Assembly (NCBI GenBank): GCA_012838175.1
Contig: DUPU01000216.1
Location: forward strand, 1 to 47,169
Length of the DNA stretch: 47,169 nucleotides
DNA from: Clostridia bacterium
GTDB lineage: Bacteria; Bacillota; Dehalobacteriia; Dehalobacteriales; Dehalobacteriaceae
Direction of reading: 5' to 3'
In this document: positions 30,502 to 38,800 of the stretch, piece by piece
Layout: every line of letters starts with the position of its first letter
How positions within the stretch are numbered: position 1 is the first letter of the stretch
Notes under the pieces: model-generated
The model's database searches: none
What the model was told of the DNA's origin: nothing
The model's input: the letters and a program-made list of their open reading frames with translations, nothing else
Position numbers and translations under genes: made by a program

Positions 30502-31272
30502 TTATAAACTAACCTTTTCTTCGCCCATTCCCTTTAGCTTAAGGGCATCCCTTTCTTTTTGGAGGGATAAAACCCCTGCCGGGCAGTTTTTTATGCAAGT
30601 GGCGCATTTAATGCAATTAATATTATTGAACTGATTGTTATCGGAAAAATTCAAATAGGGAGTCAATTGAAAAGGACAAACACGGGAACATTTGCCGCAT
30701 TGATGACATTTCTCCCGGCATTCAATTGTAACCTTCTTTTCCGTTTTCTTCGCAGCTCCTGTGATTCTGCCTAGCCCGTGAGTTGCTTTTTGAATAGATC
30801 CCATAGGACAAAACTGGCACCAAGTTCTCGGGGCAAAAATAAGCCCGGTAATACCACCAATAATCAGAACCACCAAATATGTGCTAACAAAAACAAAGCC
30901 TAATTTGTCTAAAAAATCGAAAGTACCCCAAGCATGAAAAGAATTTATGATCTTCCGGGAAAAATTATACATAAAGAAAATAAAAAAAACTATAATAAAA
31001 ATCTTTGATTTTAATATCTTCGGTATTTTTACATTTCGGCTGAAAGGCAAAAGAAACCGGTCAAACAAACTGCCGTGGGGACAAATATTGCCGCACCAAA
31101 ATCTTCCCGTAAAAAAACCGGTAATCATTAAACCGGCCATAATCAGGATTACAAGAAGCCCCAATTTTGGTTCCCACAATCCTCCTATGGCTACCAATAA
31201 GGTAAACACCCAGGCATTTTTTCTTAAAACGCTAAAGGTCCGGTTCGTTTTAATATAATAGTTTTTAACCAT
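30502..31272 (-). CDS. Membrane-bound 4Fe-4S polyferredoxin (NapH/NosR/CcoG-like)
   Basis: CGNICPHGSLFDR and CQFCPMGSIQKA motifs, several TM helices, two C-terminal ferredoxin CxxCxxCxxxCP sets (CREKCHQCGKCSRVCP, CIKCATCIKNCP). Start chosen at MVKNYYIK. Confidence 0.85.
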   Translation of the reverse strand: MVKNYYIKTNRTFSVLRKNAWVFTLLVAIGGLWEPKLGLLVILIMAGLMITGFFTGRFWCGNICPHGSLFDRFLLPFSRNVKIPKILKSKIFIIVFFIFFMYNFSRKIINSFHAWGTFDFLDKLGFVFVSTYLVVLIIGGITGLIFAPRTWCQFCPMGSIQKATHGLGRITGAAKKTEKKVTIECREKCHQCGKCSRVCPFQLTPYLNFSDNNQFNNINCIKCATCIKNCPAGVLSLQKERDALKLKGMGEEKVSL

Positions 31273-31324
31273 GCTGCATAATAAACCTCCTGTCAAAAAA
31301 ACATTCTTTCATTATACCTACCAC

Positions 31325-31343
31325 GTACCCCTATAGGGTATTT
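31325..31343 (-). promoter_or_regulatory. Candidate CsoR/RcnR-type operator overlapping the transcription start
   Basis: GTACCCCTATAGGGTATTT with 10-bp palindrome CCCTATAGGG. Confidence 0.5.
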
Positions 31344-31345
31344 AA

Positions 31346-31374
31346 AGTATAATTTATTTCCGTCTTTTTGTAAA
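31346..31374 (-). promoter_or_regulatory. Sigma-A type promoter for the polyferredoxin gene
   Basis: Minus strand TTTACA, 17 nt, TATACT. Confidence 0.7.
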
Positions 31375-31446
31375 GACCGTTTTTGATAAAATTGTGTTTA
31401 TCTTGTGATATTGTCATCCTATCAGTTATCGTGAGAAAATGTTTTA

Positions 31447-31480
31447 ATAAAATAAAAAAAGCGGGTTTCCCCGCTTACCT
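31447..31480 (-). terminator. Terminator after the cysteine desulfurase-like gene
   Basis: Minus strand GTAAGCGGGGAAACCCGCTTTTTTTATT. Confidence 0.8.
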
Positions 31481-31506
31481 TATTAAACCGTAATACAGCT
31501 TAATAT

Positions 31507-32652
31507 CTATTTCCCCTCTTCGGCAATTAAGGCCACCGCTTCTAAGGCCTGATCAATATCTCTTTCACTATTAAAGTACCCCACAGACATTCTGATGGCA
31601 CCTTGAGGAAAAGTTCCCATGGTCTCATGAGCCAAAGGGGCACAATGTAATCCCGGACGGGTCATTATCTCAAATCGGTTATCTAAAACAAAGGCCACCT
31701 CGGCCCCATCCAAGCCGGCGATATTAAAGGAAACCACACAGGAACGTTTTTCATGAGATAAAGGGCCGTAAACCTCTACTCCCTTAATTGCCCTTAAGCC
31801 ATCCACCAAACGAACGGTTAAAAATGCTTCCCGTTCCCGGATCTTGCTCATACCTTCTTTTTTTATAAACTCCACCCCGGCCAAAAGACCCGACAGCCCA
31901 AAAGCATTTAATGTCCCCGCCTCCAACCTGTCAGGCATAAAATCCGGATGGTACTGGCTGTCGGAACGACTCCCCGTTCCTCCCAAACGATAAGGCTGCA
32001 CCTCCACATGGGGAGCCACATAAAGGCCGCCTGTGCCCTGGGGTCCGAAAAGCCCTTTATGCCCGGTAAAAGCAAGAAGGTCAATCCACATCTTTTGTAC
32101 ATCTATGGGCATTACCCCGGCACTTTGGGCGGCATCAACCATAAACAACACGCCTTTTTCCCGACATATTCGCCCGATTTCTTCTATCGGCTGAATAGTA
32201 CCTGTTAAATTAGATACATGGCCCACTACCACCAATCTGGTTTCCCTTTTGATTTCCTTACGGATTCTTTCGACAGAAACAAATCCCTCCTTAGTGCAAG
32301 GCACAATGGACAAACCACCGCCCCTTTGTTCAAAATCCCGCAGAGGGCGGAGAACAGAATTATGTTCCATACTGGTGGTAATGACATGGTCCCCCGGTTT
32401 TAGAACTCCTTTTAATGCCATATTTATAGCATCCGTAGCATTGGAAGCAAAAATTATCTGCCGGGAACTTTCCCCATGAAACATTTCCGCTAATGCTTCC
32501 CGAGTTTGGGTTACAACCCGACCCGCTTCCAACGAAAGCCGATGTCCGGAACGACCCGGATTTCCCCCCTTATGAAACCAATGTTCTTCCATCGCCTGCC
32601 ACACTTCTCTCGGCTTGGGAAAAGAGGTTGCTGCATTATCTAAATAAATCAT
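31507..32652 (-). CDS. Aminotransferase class V / cysteine desulfurase family protein
   Basis: MIYLDNAATSFPKP, VDAAQSAGVMPIDV, LAFTGHKGLFGPQGTGGLYV (PLP Lys), TRPGLHCAPLAH. Confidence 0.93.
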   Translation of the reverse strand: MIYLDNAATSFPKPREVWQAMEEHWFHKGGNPGRSGHRLSLEAGRVVTQTREALAEMFHGESSRQIIFASNATDAINMALKGVLKPGDHVITTSMEHNSVLRPLRDFEQRGGGLSIVPCTKEGFVSVERIRKEIKRETRLVVVGHVSNLTGTIQPIEEIGRICREKGVLFMVDAAQSAGVMPIDVQKMWIDLLAFTGHKGLFGPQGTGGLYVAPHVEVQPYRLGGTGSRSDSQYHPDFMPDRLEAGTLNAFGLSGLLAGVEFIKKEGMSKIREREAFLTVRLVDGLRAIKGVEVYGPLSHEKRSCVVSFNIAGLDGAEVAFVLDNRFEIMTRPGLHCAPLAHETMGTFPQGAIRMSVGYFNSERDIDQALEAVALIAEEGK

Positions 32653-32772
32653 GACTTACTCCTTACTGAAATCAAATAGTGTTGCCAATATAATCAATTA
32701 ATTCTAAACAGGTAACCTTGTTTCCGTCAAATTAATTATTTTTATTAGTAAGAGACTTTTGATTAGATTATT

Positions 32773-34029
32773 TTATATCATGTCTAATACATCCTTAATG
32801 CTATTTACCCTAACGGCACCGTGATGAAACATTTGATCAATTATTTTATCAGCCTGCCCACCGGTAAAATCCCTTTTATCAAAGTCACCTTGTTCCACAA
32901 TAATTACTCTTTTATTATGGTTTCTTTGGGCATCAAAAACCTGCCTTAAGTTGGCCAGATTCCCTTCTCCAAAGGGTACCGGCAAAACTATAATCAATTC
33001 TGCCTTCTGAATTAATTCCAGGTTAACTTTCAGAGCTTCCTCGGAAATGGGAGCAAAAGGTGCCTCTTCGGAAACATCCGCTCCAATCTCTTTGGCTTTT
33101 CTCCAATCGGAATCCCCTACATTTAATACCCCGCAGCTAATTTGACAGCCATACATCTGGAGCTGCTCCATTAAAAAAACTCCGCTGCCTCCGCCGCAAA
33201 GCAGGTGAATTTTAATTTCTTCCGTCTTGGTCTTTCTATTCTTTTCTTTGCTTAAAGGAATGATATTTAACTTTCCTGTAATCTCGTTGGTGGACACAGC
33301 CACCTCCACATGATAGATTTCCCGAATATTTTCGCTGGTTAATACTTCACTCGGGTCTCCATAGGCAACTATTTTCCCTTTGTTTAACAAGACTATTTTT
33401 TCACTGAATTGAGCAGCAAAATTCAAATCGTGTAAGACAGCTATTACGGTCAGGCCTTTAGTTCTGTTAAGATTATCCATTAACTCCAGCAAATCCAACT
33501 GATGTTGAAGGTCTAAATGTGAGGTGGGCTCATCCAAAAGCAAAACCTTCGGTTCCTGAGTTAAAGCCCTAGCTACAATTACTCTCTGCCTTTCTCCGCC
33601 GCTTAATTCGTTGATTAACCGATCCTTCAGGTGCCAGACATTGGAAAGTTCCATGGCCCACCTGGCAATTTCCAAGTCTTTTTCACTGTCCCCCTGAAAT
33701 CTTTTTTGATGGGGCATTCTGCCCATTAAAACAGTTTCCATCACGGAAAAGGCAAAATCTACACCGGTATCCTGAGGTACCACCGCCAAATTCCTGGCTA
33801 AGTTTTTTTTCTTTATTTTAAAGATATCCTGGTTTTCTAAAAGGACCACCCCTGCCTCCGGGGACAGTTCTGCAGATAGATTTTTTAACAAGGTAGATTT
33901 ACCGGATCCATTGGGTCCGATAATACTGATAAAACTACCTTTCTTGATCTCAAAAGTTAATTCTTTTAAAATAATATTTCCATTGCCATAACTAAAGGTA
34001 AGATCTCTGGCCTCAATCGCTCTATCCAC
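32773..34029 (-). CDS. btuD: Cobalamin-type ABC transporter ATP-binding protein with about 150-aa extra C-terminal domain
   Basis: IIGPNGSGKSTLLKNL, LSGGERQRVIVARAL, LLLDEPTSHLDL; extra domain from about KIHLLCGGGSGVFLMEQLQ to the C terminus. Confidence 0.9.
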   Translation of the reverse strand: MDRAIEARDLTFSYGNGNIILKELTFEIKKGSFISIIGPNGSGKSTLLKNLSAELSPEAGVVLLENQDIFKIKKKNLARNLAVVPQDTGVDFAFSVMETVLMGRMPHQKRFQGDSEKDLEIARWAMELSNVWHLKDRLINELSGGERQRVIVARALTQEPKVLLLDEPTSHLDLQHQLDLLELMDNLNRTKGLTVIAVLHDLNFAAQFSEKIVLLNKGKIVAYGDPSEVLTSENIREIYHVEVAVSTNEITGKLNIIPLSKEKNRKTKTEEIKIHLLCGGGSGVFLMEQLQMYGCQISCGVLNVGDSDWRKAKEIGADVSEEAPFAPISEEALKVNLELIQKAELIIVLPVPFGEGNLANLRQVFDAQRNHNKRVIIVEQGDFDKRDFTGGQADKIIDQMFHHGAVRVNSIKDVLDMI

Positions 34030-34040
34030 GAAAACTCCTC

Positions 34041-35102
34041 CTAAAAAGCGCTATCCTTCTTTTTCTTCAACAAATAAATAAAAAAGGGACCCCCAAACAT
34101 AGCGGTAATAACACCAATGGGAATTTCCATCGGAGCGAAAAAGGTCCGGGCAAAGGTATCGGTTATCACCATAAATATTCCGCCAATTAAAAAGGACATG
34201 GGAAGCAGAATCCTGTGGTCAGGTCCCACCATTATCCGCACAATATGAGGAATGATTAAACCGACAAAACCGATAATTCCACAAACAGAAACAGCACCGG
34301 CAATAGTTAGGGATGCTATTGCCAACAAAACAATTTTTAACTTTTCTAAATCAATGCCCAAATGATGGGCGGTACTATCGCCGAAAACCATAGCATTTAA
34401 TTCTTTCGCGAAAAATATTAAAAGGACCACACCAAAAAATATTAAAGGTGCGGCAATTCCTACATGCCCCCAGTTGGTGTTGGCAAAGCTGCCCATAATC
34501 CAAAAATAGACTTTTTCCAATTGATCTGTATTCATCACCATTAAAAAGGATATCATGGCTTGCAAAAAAGAACTGAGGGCAATTCCCGCCAATAATAGGG
34601 TATGGACCATTACTCTATTGCCTATCCGAGCTAGGGTATAAACCAGCCAGGTAGTTAAAAGAGCGCTTAAAAAACTGAATAAGGGAATCCTCATCATCCC
34701 CAAAAAGCCGCCTATTCCGGTAACAATGACTATGGTAGCACCTAAAGCTGCCCCGGAGGATACCCCGATTACCGAAGGATCAGCCATGGGGTTTTTGAAA
34801 AATCCCTGAAAGGTAGCTCCCACCACCCCTAAAGCCCCTCCGACCAATGCAGCTAAAATTACCCTGGGCATTCTCAATGACCAGATAATAGTCTGATGTA
34901 CTTCAGAATATCCGTTCAAATCAATAAAATTCTGAAAATAAGGAATTTTACCGAAAATAATTCCGGCCGCGTCTGTAAAGGAAATATCAGCCGGTCCTAA
35001 AGTTGTGGAATAAACACTGATAACAAAAAGGGCAAGACTGCTTATTATTAATAATGCTCTCCAGCGTTTTCTTTTTCCGATTAAATTCATGTTCCTCTCC
35101 AC
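34041..35102 (-). CDS. btuC: FecCD-family ABC permease (cobalamin-type)
   Basis: SLRMPRVILAALVGGALGVVGATFQGFFKNPMADPSVIGVSSGAALGA; GFVGLIIPHIVRIMVGPDHR. Confidence 0.93.
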   Translation of the reverse strand: MERNMNLIGKRKRWRALLIISSLALFVISVYSTTLGPADISFTDAAGIIFGKIPYFQNFIDLNGYSEVHQTIIWSLRMPRVILAALVGGALGVVGATFQGFFKNPMADPSVIGVSSGAALGATIVIVTGIGGFLGMMRIPLFSFLSALLTTWLVYTLARIGNRVMVHTLLLAGIALSSFLQAMISFLMVMNTDQLEKVYFWIMGSFANTNWGHVGIAAPLIFFGVVLLIFFAKELNAMVFGDSTAHHLGIDLEKLKIVLLAIASLTIAGAVSVCGIIGFVGLIIPHIVRIMVGPDHRILLPMSFLIGGIFMVITDTFARTFFAPMEIPIGVITAMFGGPFFIYLLKKKKDSAF

Positions 35103-35158
35103 GTGTTTCCTAACAAGGGTTGACCCTCATTATATTCAAAATAAAAAACTATATGTTA

Positions 35159-36076
35159 TTAGAAAACCTCCGGATGAATAATCTTGGAAATTTCCTCCAA
35201 ACCCTGAATTACTCTTGGCCCGGCCCTGCTGATTAAACTGTCATCAATCGTATAAACCTTATTATTCTTGACGGCGCTTAAAACATCATAACCGTTTCTA
35301 TTAATTATATCATCCGGAGTATGACTATGGGTATTAATAATATAAACCTCCGGATCCACTTCCAGCAATTTTTCCAAACTATAGGTATAATACCTTTCAT
35401 TGTTATCTGCCGCCACATTTATTCCGCCGGCATCTGTAATAATGCTGTGAATGAAACTATCGGACCCGGCCGACATTAACGGATCATCCCATACTTCGAA
35501 AAAAACTCTCGGTTTAGGTCGGTCCTTTACTTTTGTCTTAATCTCTTTCATTTTATTAGTCATTTCTGCAGCTATTTTTTCTGCCTCAGTTGCTTTTCCG
35601 GTAATTTTTCCGGTTATAATAATATTTTCTATAACCTGCTCAATATTATCCGCATCCAAAACAGCCACCTTAATGTTTAATTCTTCCAGCCTCTTAATTA
35701 ATTCTTCCTGTACTCCCGCTGATGCAAACACTAAATCAGGTTTTTTCGCCACAATCACTTCTACATTAGGGTCTTCAAATCCTCCCACCTTATCCTTGTT
35801 TTGAGCTTCCTCCGGATAATCACAATAATTGGACACCCCGATTATTTCCTCATTTAATCCCAAGGTAAATAAAATTTCGGTTATCGCGGGGCTGATAGAT
35901 ATAATCTTTTCAGGATATTCCTCAATACTTATTTCTCTTCCCAGGCTGTCGAAAACTGTTTTGTTTTCCCCTGTTACGATTTGTTCTTGATCACCGTTTT
36001 GGTTATTAGACCCACAACCCAACCCCAAACTTAATATTAAAATCATTACTATAATTGGAATTATTGATTTTTTCAT
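35159..36076 (-). CDS. btuF: Cobalamin-type ABC transporter substrate-binding lipoprotein
   Basis: Lipobox LGLGCGSN, ISISPAITEILFTLGLNEEIIGVSNYCDYPEEA, periplasmic-binding fold; start MKKSIIP with AAGGAGG. Confidence 0.9.
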   Translation of the reverse strand: MKKSIIPIIVMILILSLGLGCGSNNQNGDQEQIVTGENKTVFDSLGREISIEEYPEKIISISPAITEILFTLGLNEEIIGVSNYCDYPEEAQNKDKVGGFEDPNVEVIVAKKPDLVFASAGVQEELIKRLEELNIKVAVLDADNIEQVIENIIITGKITGKATEAEKIAAEMTNKMKEIKTKVKDRPKPRVFFEVWDDPLMSAGSDSFIHSIITDAGGINVAADNNERYYTYSLEKLLEVDPEVYIINTHSHTPDDIINRNGYDVLSAVKNNKVYTIDDSLISRAGPRVIQGLEEISKIIHPEVF

Positions 36077-36110
36077 ATCCTTTTCCTCCTTGCTTTTCAA
36101 GTTACCGTGG

Positions 36111-36809
36111 TTAAGAATTAGTTTCTTTATATTTTAAATATCGCCTCACAGCCTCAGTAACTGATTTTCGTACGGTACGACCAATCATACCCCCAACTTC
36201 AGTGGCCGTTCCGGCATAGGGAAGCTTTTCACCCTTTCCTGTTACGGCAACCACCACTGCATCTGTGGATGTACCGGAAGCAGGTTCTCCCGTAAACACG
36301 TCTTTTATCTCTAAATCTTGCAGGGCCATAGTTTTTCCTTCTGTAGCAGTGATAACGGCATTTACCATCGCCCCTTCACTTAAGTTCCCGTCCACAAGAA
36401 CTATTATGTTAATTGTCCCGGCTCCGCTATAACATTTAGGAGGCGGGGTCCCCCCCGCCGCCATAGCATTGCTTGTTCCCGCTGTGGCTATAGCAGTAAC
36501 TGATATATCCCGCCCGATTTCAAATTCTATCGAGGCATCCTTAACATGAGCTGCAGTCATCATTCCCGTAGAATCATCAGGGTTAAGGCCTATTTTTTGA
36601 ATCCCCTTGATGAGATCCTCCATAGGGTTTTCTCCATCATAGCCTTTAATTACCTGTTGATTTACCACGAAATAAGGAGTCTGAAACCCTCCTCCCAATA
36701 CAGAAGAGTTTAAGGTATAAAGCCTTTTTTCAGATGCCAGCACCAAAATTTTATTCTGTTCAAATAATCGTATTCCCGGTACCGGTAAGTTAAAATCAAT
36801 CCTATCCAT
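36111..36809 (-). CDS. cbiZ: Adenosylcobinamide amidohydrolase CbiZ
   Basis: LNSSVLGGGF, GMMTAAHVKDASI, ATAGTSNAMAAGG, AGTINIIVLVDGNLSEGAMVNAVITATEGKTMALQDL, GTSTDAVVVA. Confidence 0.9.
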   Translation of the reverse strand: MDRIDFNLPVPGIRLFEQNKILVLASEKRLYTLNSSVLGGGFQTPYFVVNQQVIKGYDGENPMEDLIKGIQKIGLNPDDSTGMMTAAHVKDASIEFEIGRDISVTAIATAGTSNAMAAGGTPPPKCYSGAGTINIIVLVDGNLSEGAMVNAVITATEGKTMALQDLEIKDVFTGEPASGTSTDAVVVAVTGKGEKLPYAGTATEVGGMIGRTVRKSVTEAVRRYLKYKETNS

Positions 36810-36901
36810 AAATTTACCTGCCCTCAATTATATGTATATTCTATCCAACTGACACCTAACTAGCTTAGCATCTAATGAACCAACATGCAATAACCATATT
36901 T

Positions 36902-37198
36902 TTATTTAGATTGCATTATACCAGTCTCTGTTTTAGTACGCCCTCTTTTTAGACCCACATAATATCCCAAGAATCCTGCTCCTAGGGCAGCTTGCAAGGC
37001 AAAAAGAAGACTCTCCGTTTCCCCTCCCGGCGGTTCCCATAAGGGAGCAAACCAAGGTTGATAATCAGGATTAATCTCAATAATTGCCTCTTCCGCCAGG
37101 CCGTCTGCTCCGGCGAACTCAGAACCTTGATTGATAAAAAGGGGAACAACAGTCAAAGTTACTACCAATAATACTATTATTATCCATGACTTTCCCAT
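36902..37198 (-). CDS. cbiN: Cobalt transport protein CbiN
   Basis: Two TM helices flanking EFAGADGLAEEAIIEINPDYQPWFAPLWEPPGGETESLLFALQAALGA. Confidence 0.92.
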   Translation of the reverse strand: MGKSWIIIVLLVVTLTVVPLFINQGSEFAGADGLAEEAIIEINPDYQPWFAPLWEPPGGETESLLFALQAALGAGFLGYYVGLKRGRTKTETGIMQSK

Positions 37199-37200
37199 GT

Positions 37201-37953
37201 TTACGCCTCCTTTTCCTTGGCAAACAGATTCAGCAAGCTTAATTCATTTCTGCTGTAAGTAGACAAAAACTTAAACACAATGACAGTTAATAATCCTTCA
37301 CTGATGGCCAATGGAATTTGAGTCACAGCAAAAATGGTTAGAAACTTCACAGCTGAAGCAGTCACCCCGCCGACAGAATCCGGATGTGCCAGTGCCAATT
37401 GAAGTGATGTAGTAACATAAGTTATTAAATTGCCTAGTAATGCCGCCAAAAAAACGGTTATTTCCTGAGAGAGAGCTAATTTTTTCCCTAAGCGGAAAAC
37501 CCAATAGGCCAACATAGGTCCCACCACCGCCATGGAAAAGGTATTGGCTCCCAATGTGGTCAATCCCCCATGAGCCAGTAAAACTGCCTGAAACAATAAT
37601 ACAATGCAGCCGATAACACTCATGGCAAAAGGACCAAAAAGTATGGCACCCAATCCGACACCGGTGGGATGGGAGCTGCTCCCGGTGACGGAAGGAATTT
37701 TTAAAGCAGATAAAACAAAGGCAAAGGCGCCTGCAACCCCCAGCAATAATTTTAGTTCCGGATTTTTTGCCACTTTTCGGGAAATAGAAACAATCCCAAT
37801 AATGACAAAAGGTAAGCTTAAAACATACCAAAAAACGCACCATTTGACCGGCAAAAAGCCTTCCATAATATGCATGGCATAAGCCGGCTGGGGAAAACAC
37901 ATCATCAGCACCACTATGATCAAGGCAAGAAACATCAACAATTGATTTTTCAT
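37201..37953 (-). CDS. cbiM: Cobalt transport protein CbiM (with signal peptide)
   Basis: [44 protein letters not shown]-rich. Confidence 0.95.
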   Translation of the reverse strand: MKNQLLMFLALIIVVLMMCFPQPAYAMHIMEGFLPVKWCVFWYVLSLPFVIIGIVSISRKVAKNPELKLLLGVAGAFAFVLSALKIPSVTGSSSHPTGVGLGAILFGPFAMSVIGCIVLLFQAVLLAHGGLTTLGANTFSMAVVGPMLAYWVFRLGKKLALSQEITVFLAALLGNLITYVTTSLQLALAHPDSVGGVTASAVKFLTIFAVTQIPLAISEGLLTVIVFKFLSTYSRNELSLLNLFAKEKEA

Positions 37954-38002
37954 AGCACCAACTCCTATTTTTCCTATTATTTATCAAAATTACCATTTAA
38001 TC

Positions 38003-38040
38003 ACACAAAAATTCCCCCTTTACACGGAAAAGGGGGAATA
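38003..38040 (-). terminator. Terminator of proximal cobalamin riboswitch
   Basis: Minus strand ATTCCCCCTTTTCCGTGTAAAGGGGGAATTTTTGTG. Confidence 0.85.
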
Positions 38041-38091
38041 CACCTAATAACAGTTAAGCCTTACCAGTCTCCTTTGGTTCACGGCTTTCTT

Positions 38092-38252
38092 AAAGGCAGG
38101 TCTTCTGGCTCTCGTGTCATCCTCCTCCCACGTCTTCCCATCCAATATCTCGGACAGTGACATATCGGGGATTTGTCACCGATTACAGCGGCGGATCCGC
38201 ACCGGCATGGTACCGGTTTCCCTATTCTCCTTCTAAAGGCACCTTAAAGACA
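38092..38252 (-). ncRNA. Cobalamin riboswitch 1 (proximal to cbiM)
   Basis: Minus strand GGTGCC...GGGAAACCGGT...GCCGCTGTAATCGGTGACAA...CACTGTCC...GGGAAGACGTGGGAGGAGGATGACACGAGAGCCAGAAGACCTGCC. Confidence 0.93.
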
Positions 38253-38355
38253 TATATTCAATTGTAACCAAGAAAATATATTTTCATGGATTTTTTAAAA
38301 AATTTCAACCCGGCCCGATTTCAGACCGGGCAAAACAAAGGAGTTGTTATGGCTA

Positions 38356-38393
38356 GAAATTAAAACCTCATTTCCCTTAAGAAAATGAGGTTA
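38356..38393 (-). terminator. Terminator of distal cobalamin riboswitch
   Basis: Minus strand AACCTCATTTTCTTAAGGGAAATGAGGTTTTAATTTCT. Confidence 0.8.
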
Positions 38394-38451
38394 AACAACC
38401 ATCCAATCTAAGCCCCCCTTTTCCAGCGAAAGGTTAAAAATGCTTCATATT

Positions 38452-38612
38452 TAGGCAGGTTTCCTGACTCACAATCATCACTCCGCCTTACCTTCCCAGG
38501 AATTTTACCCAGTGGTTTAAAAAGCGAAGCTCCTTGTTTACAGTGGCGCGACCGTCCAGGACTTATACCTGGTTCCCTTTTACCCGTTGACCTTAAATCA
38601 ACAGCACCTAAA
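38452..38612 (-). ncRNA. Cobalamin riboswitch 2 (distal)
   Basis: Minus strand TAGGTGCTG...AAAGGGAACCAGGTATAAGTCCTGGACGGTCGCGCCACTGTAAACAAGG...CCACTGGG...GGGAAGGTAAGGCGGAGTGATGATTGTGAGTCAGGAAACCTGCC. Confidence 0.93.
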
Positions 38613-38800
38613 TACACAATCTATTAAATTTTCCCTATTAAAATGTTAACACAATCTGGTTAAAAATACAATACACAAATTTTGCGCTATGTTGTCAACT
38701 TTTTGTTCAACTTTATAAAGGATCATAAAGGATCTTTTAAATAGGATTTTACTTTTCGGATAATGGGGACTCTGCCTCAATGATAACCTTTCATTTTTGT

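Noticed and set aside
37298-37996. Minus-strand 232-aa alternative frame over cbiM
   Set aside because: Out-of-frame shadow of cbiM; Cys/His-rich but no coherent domain, while the cbiM frame has clear motifs.
38408-38617. 69-aa minus-strand ORF and neighbouring 63-aa ORF (38646-38837)
   Set aside because: The first lies within the distal cobalamin riboswitch and the second in the leader/promoter region; conserved RNA elements explain the sequence better.
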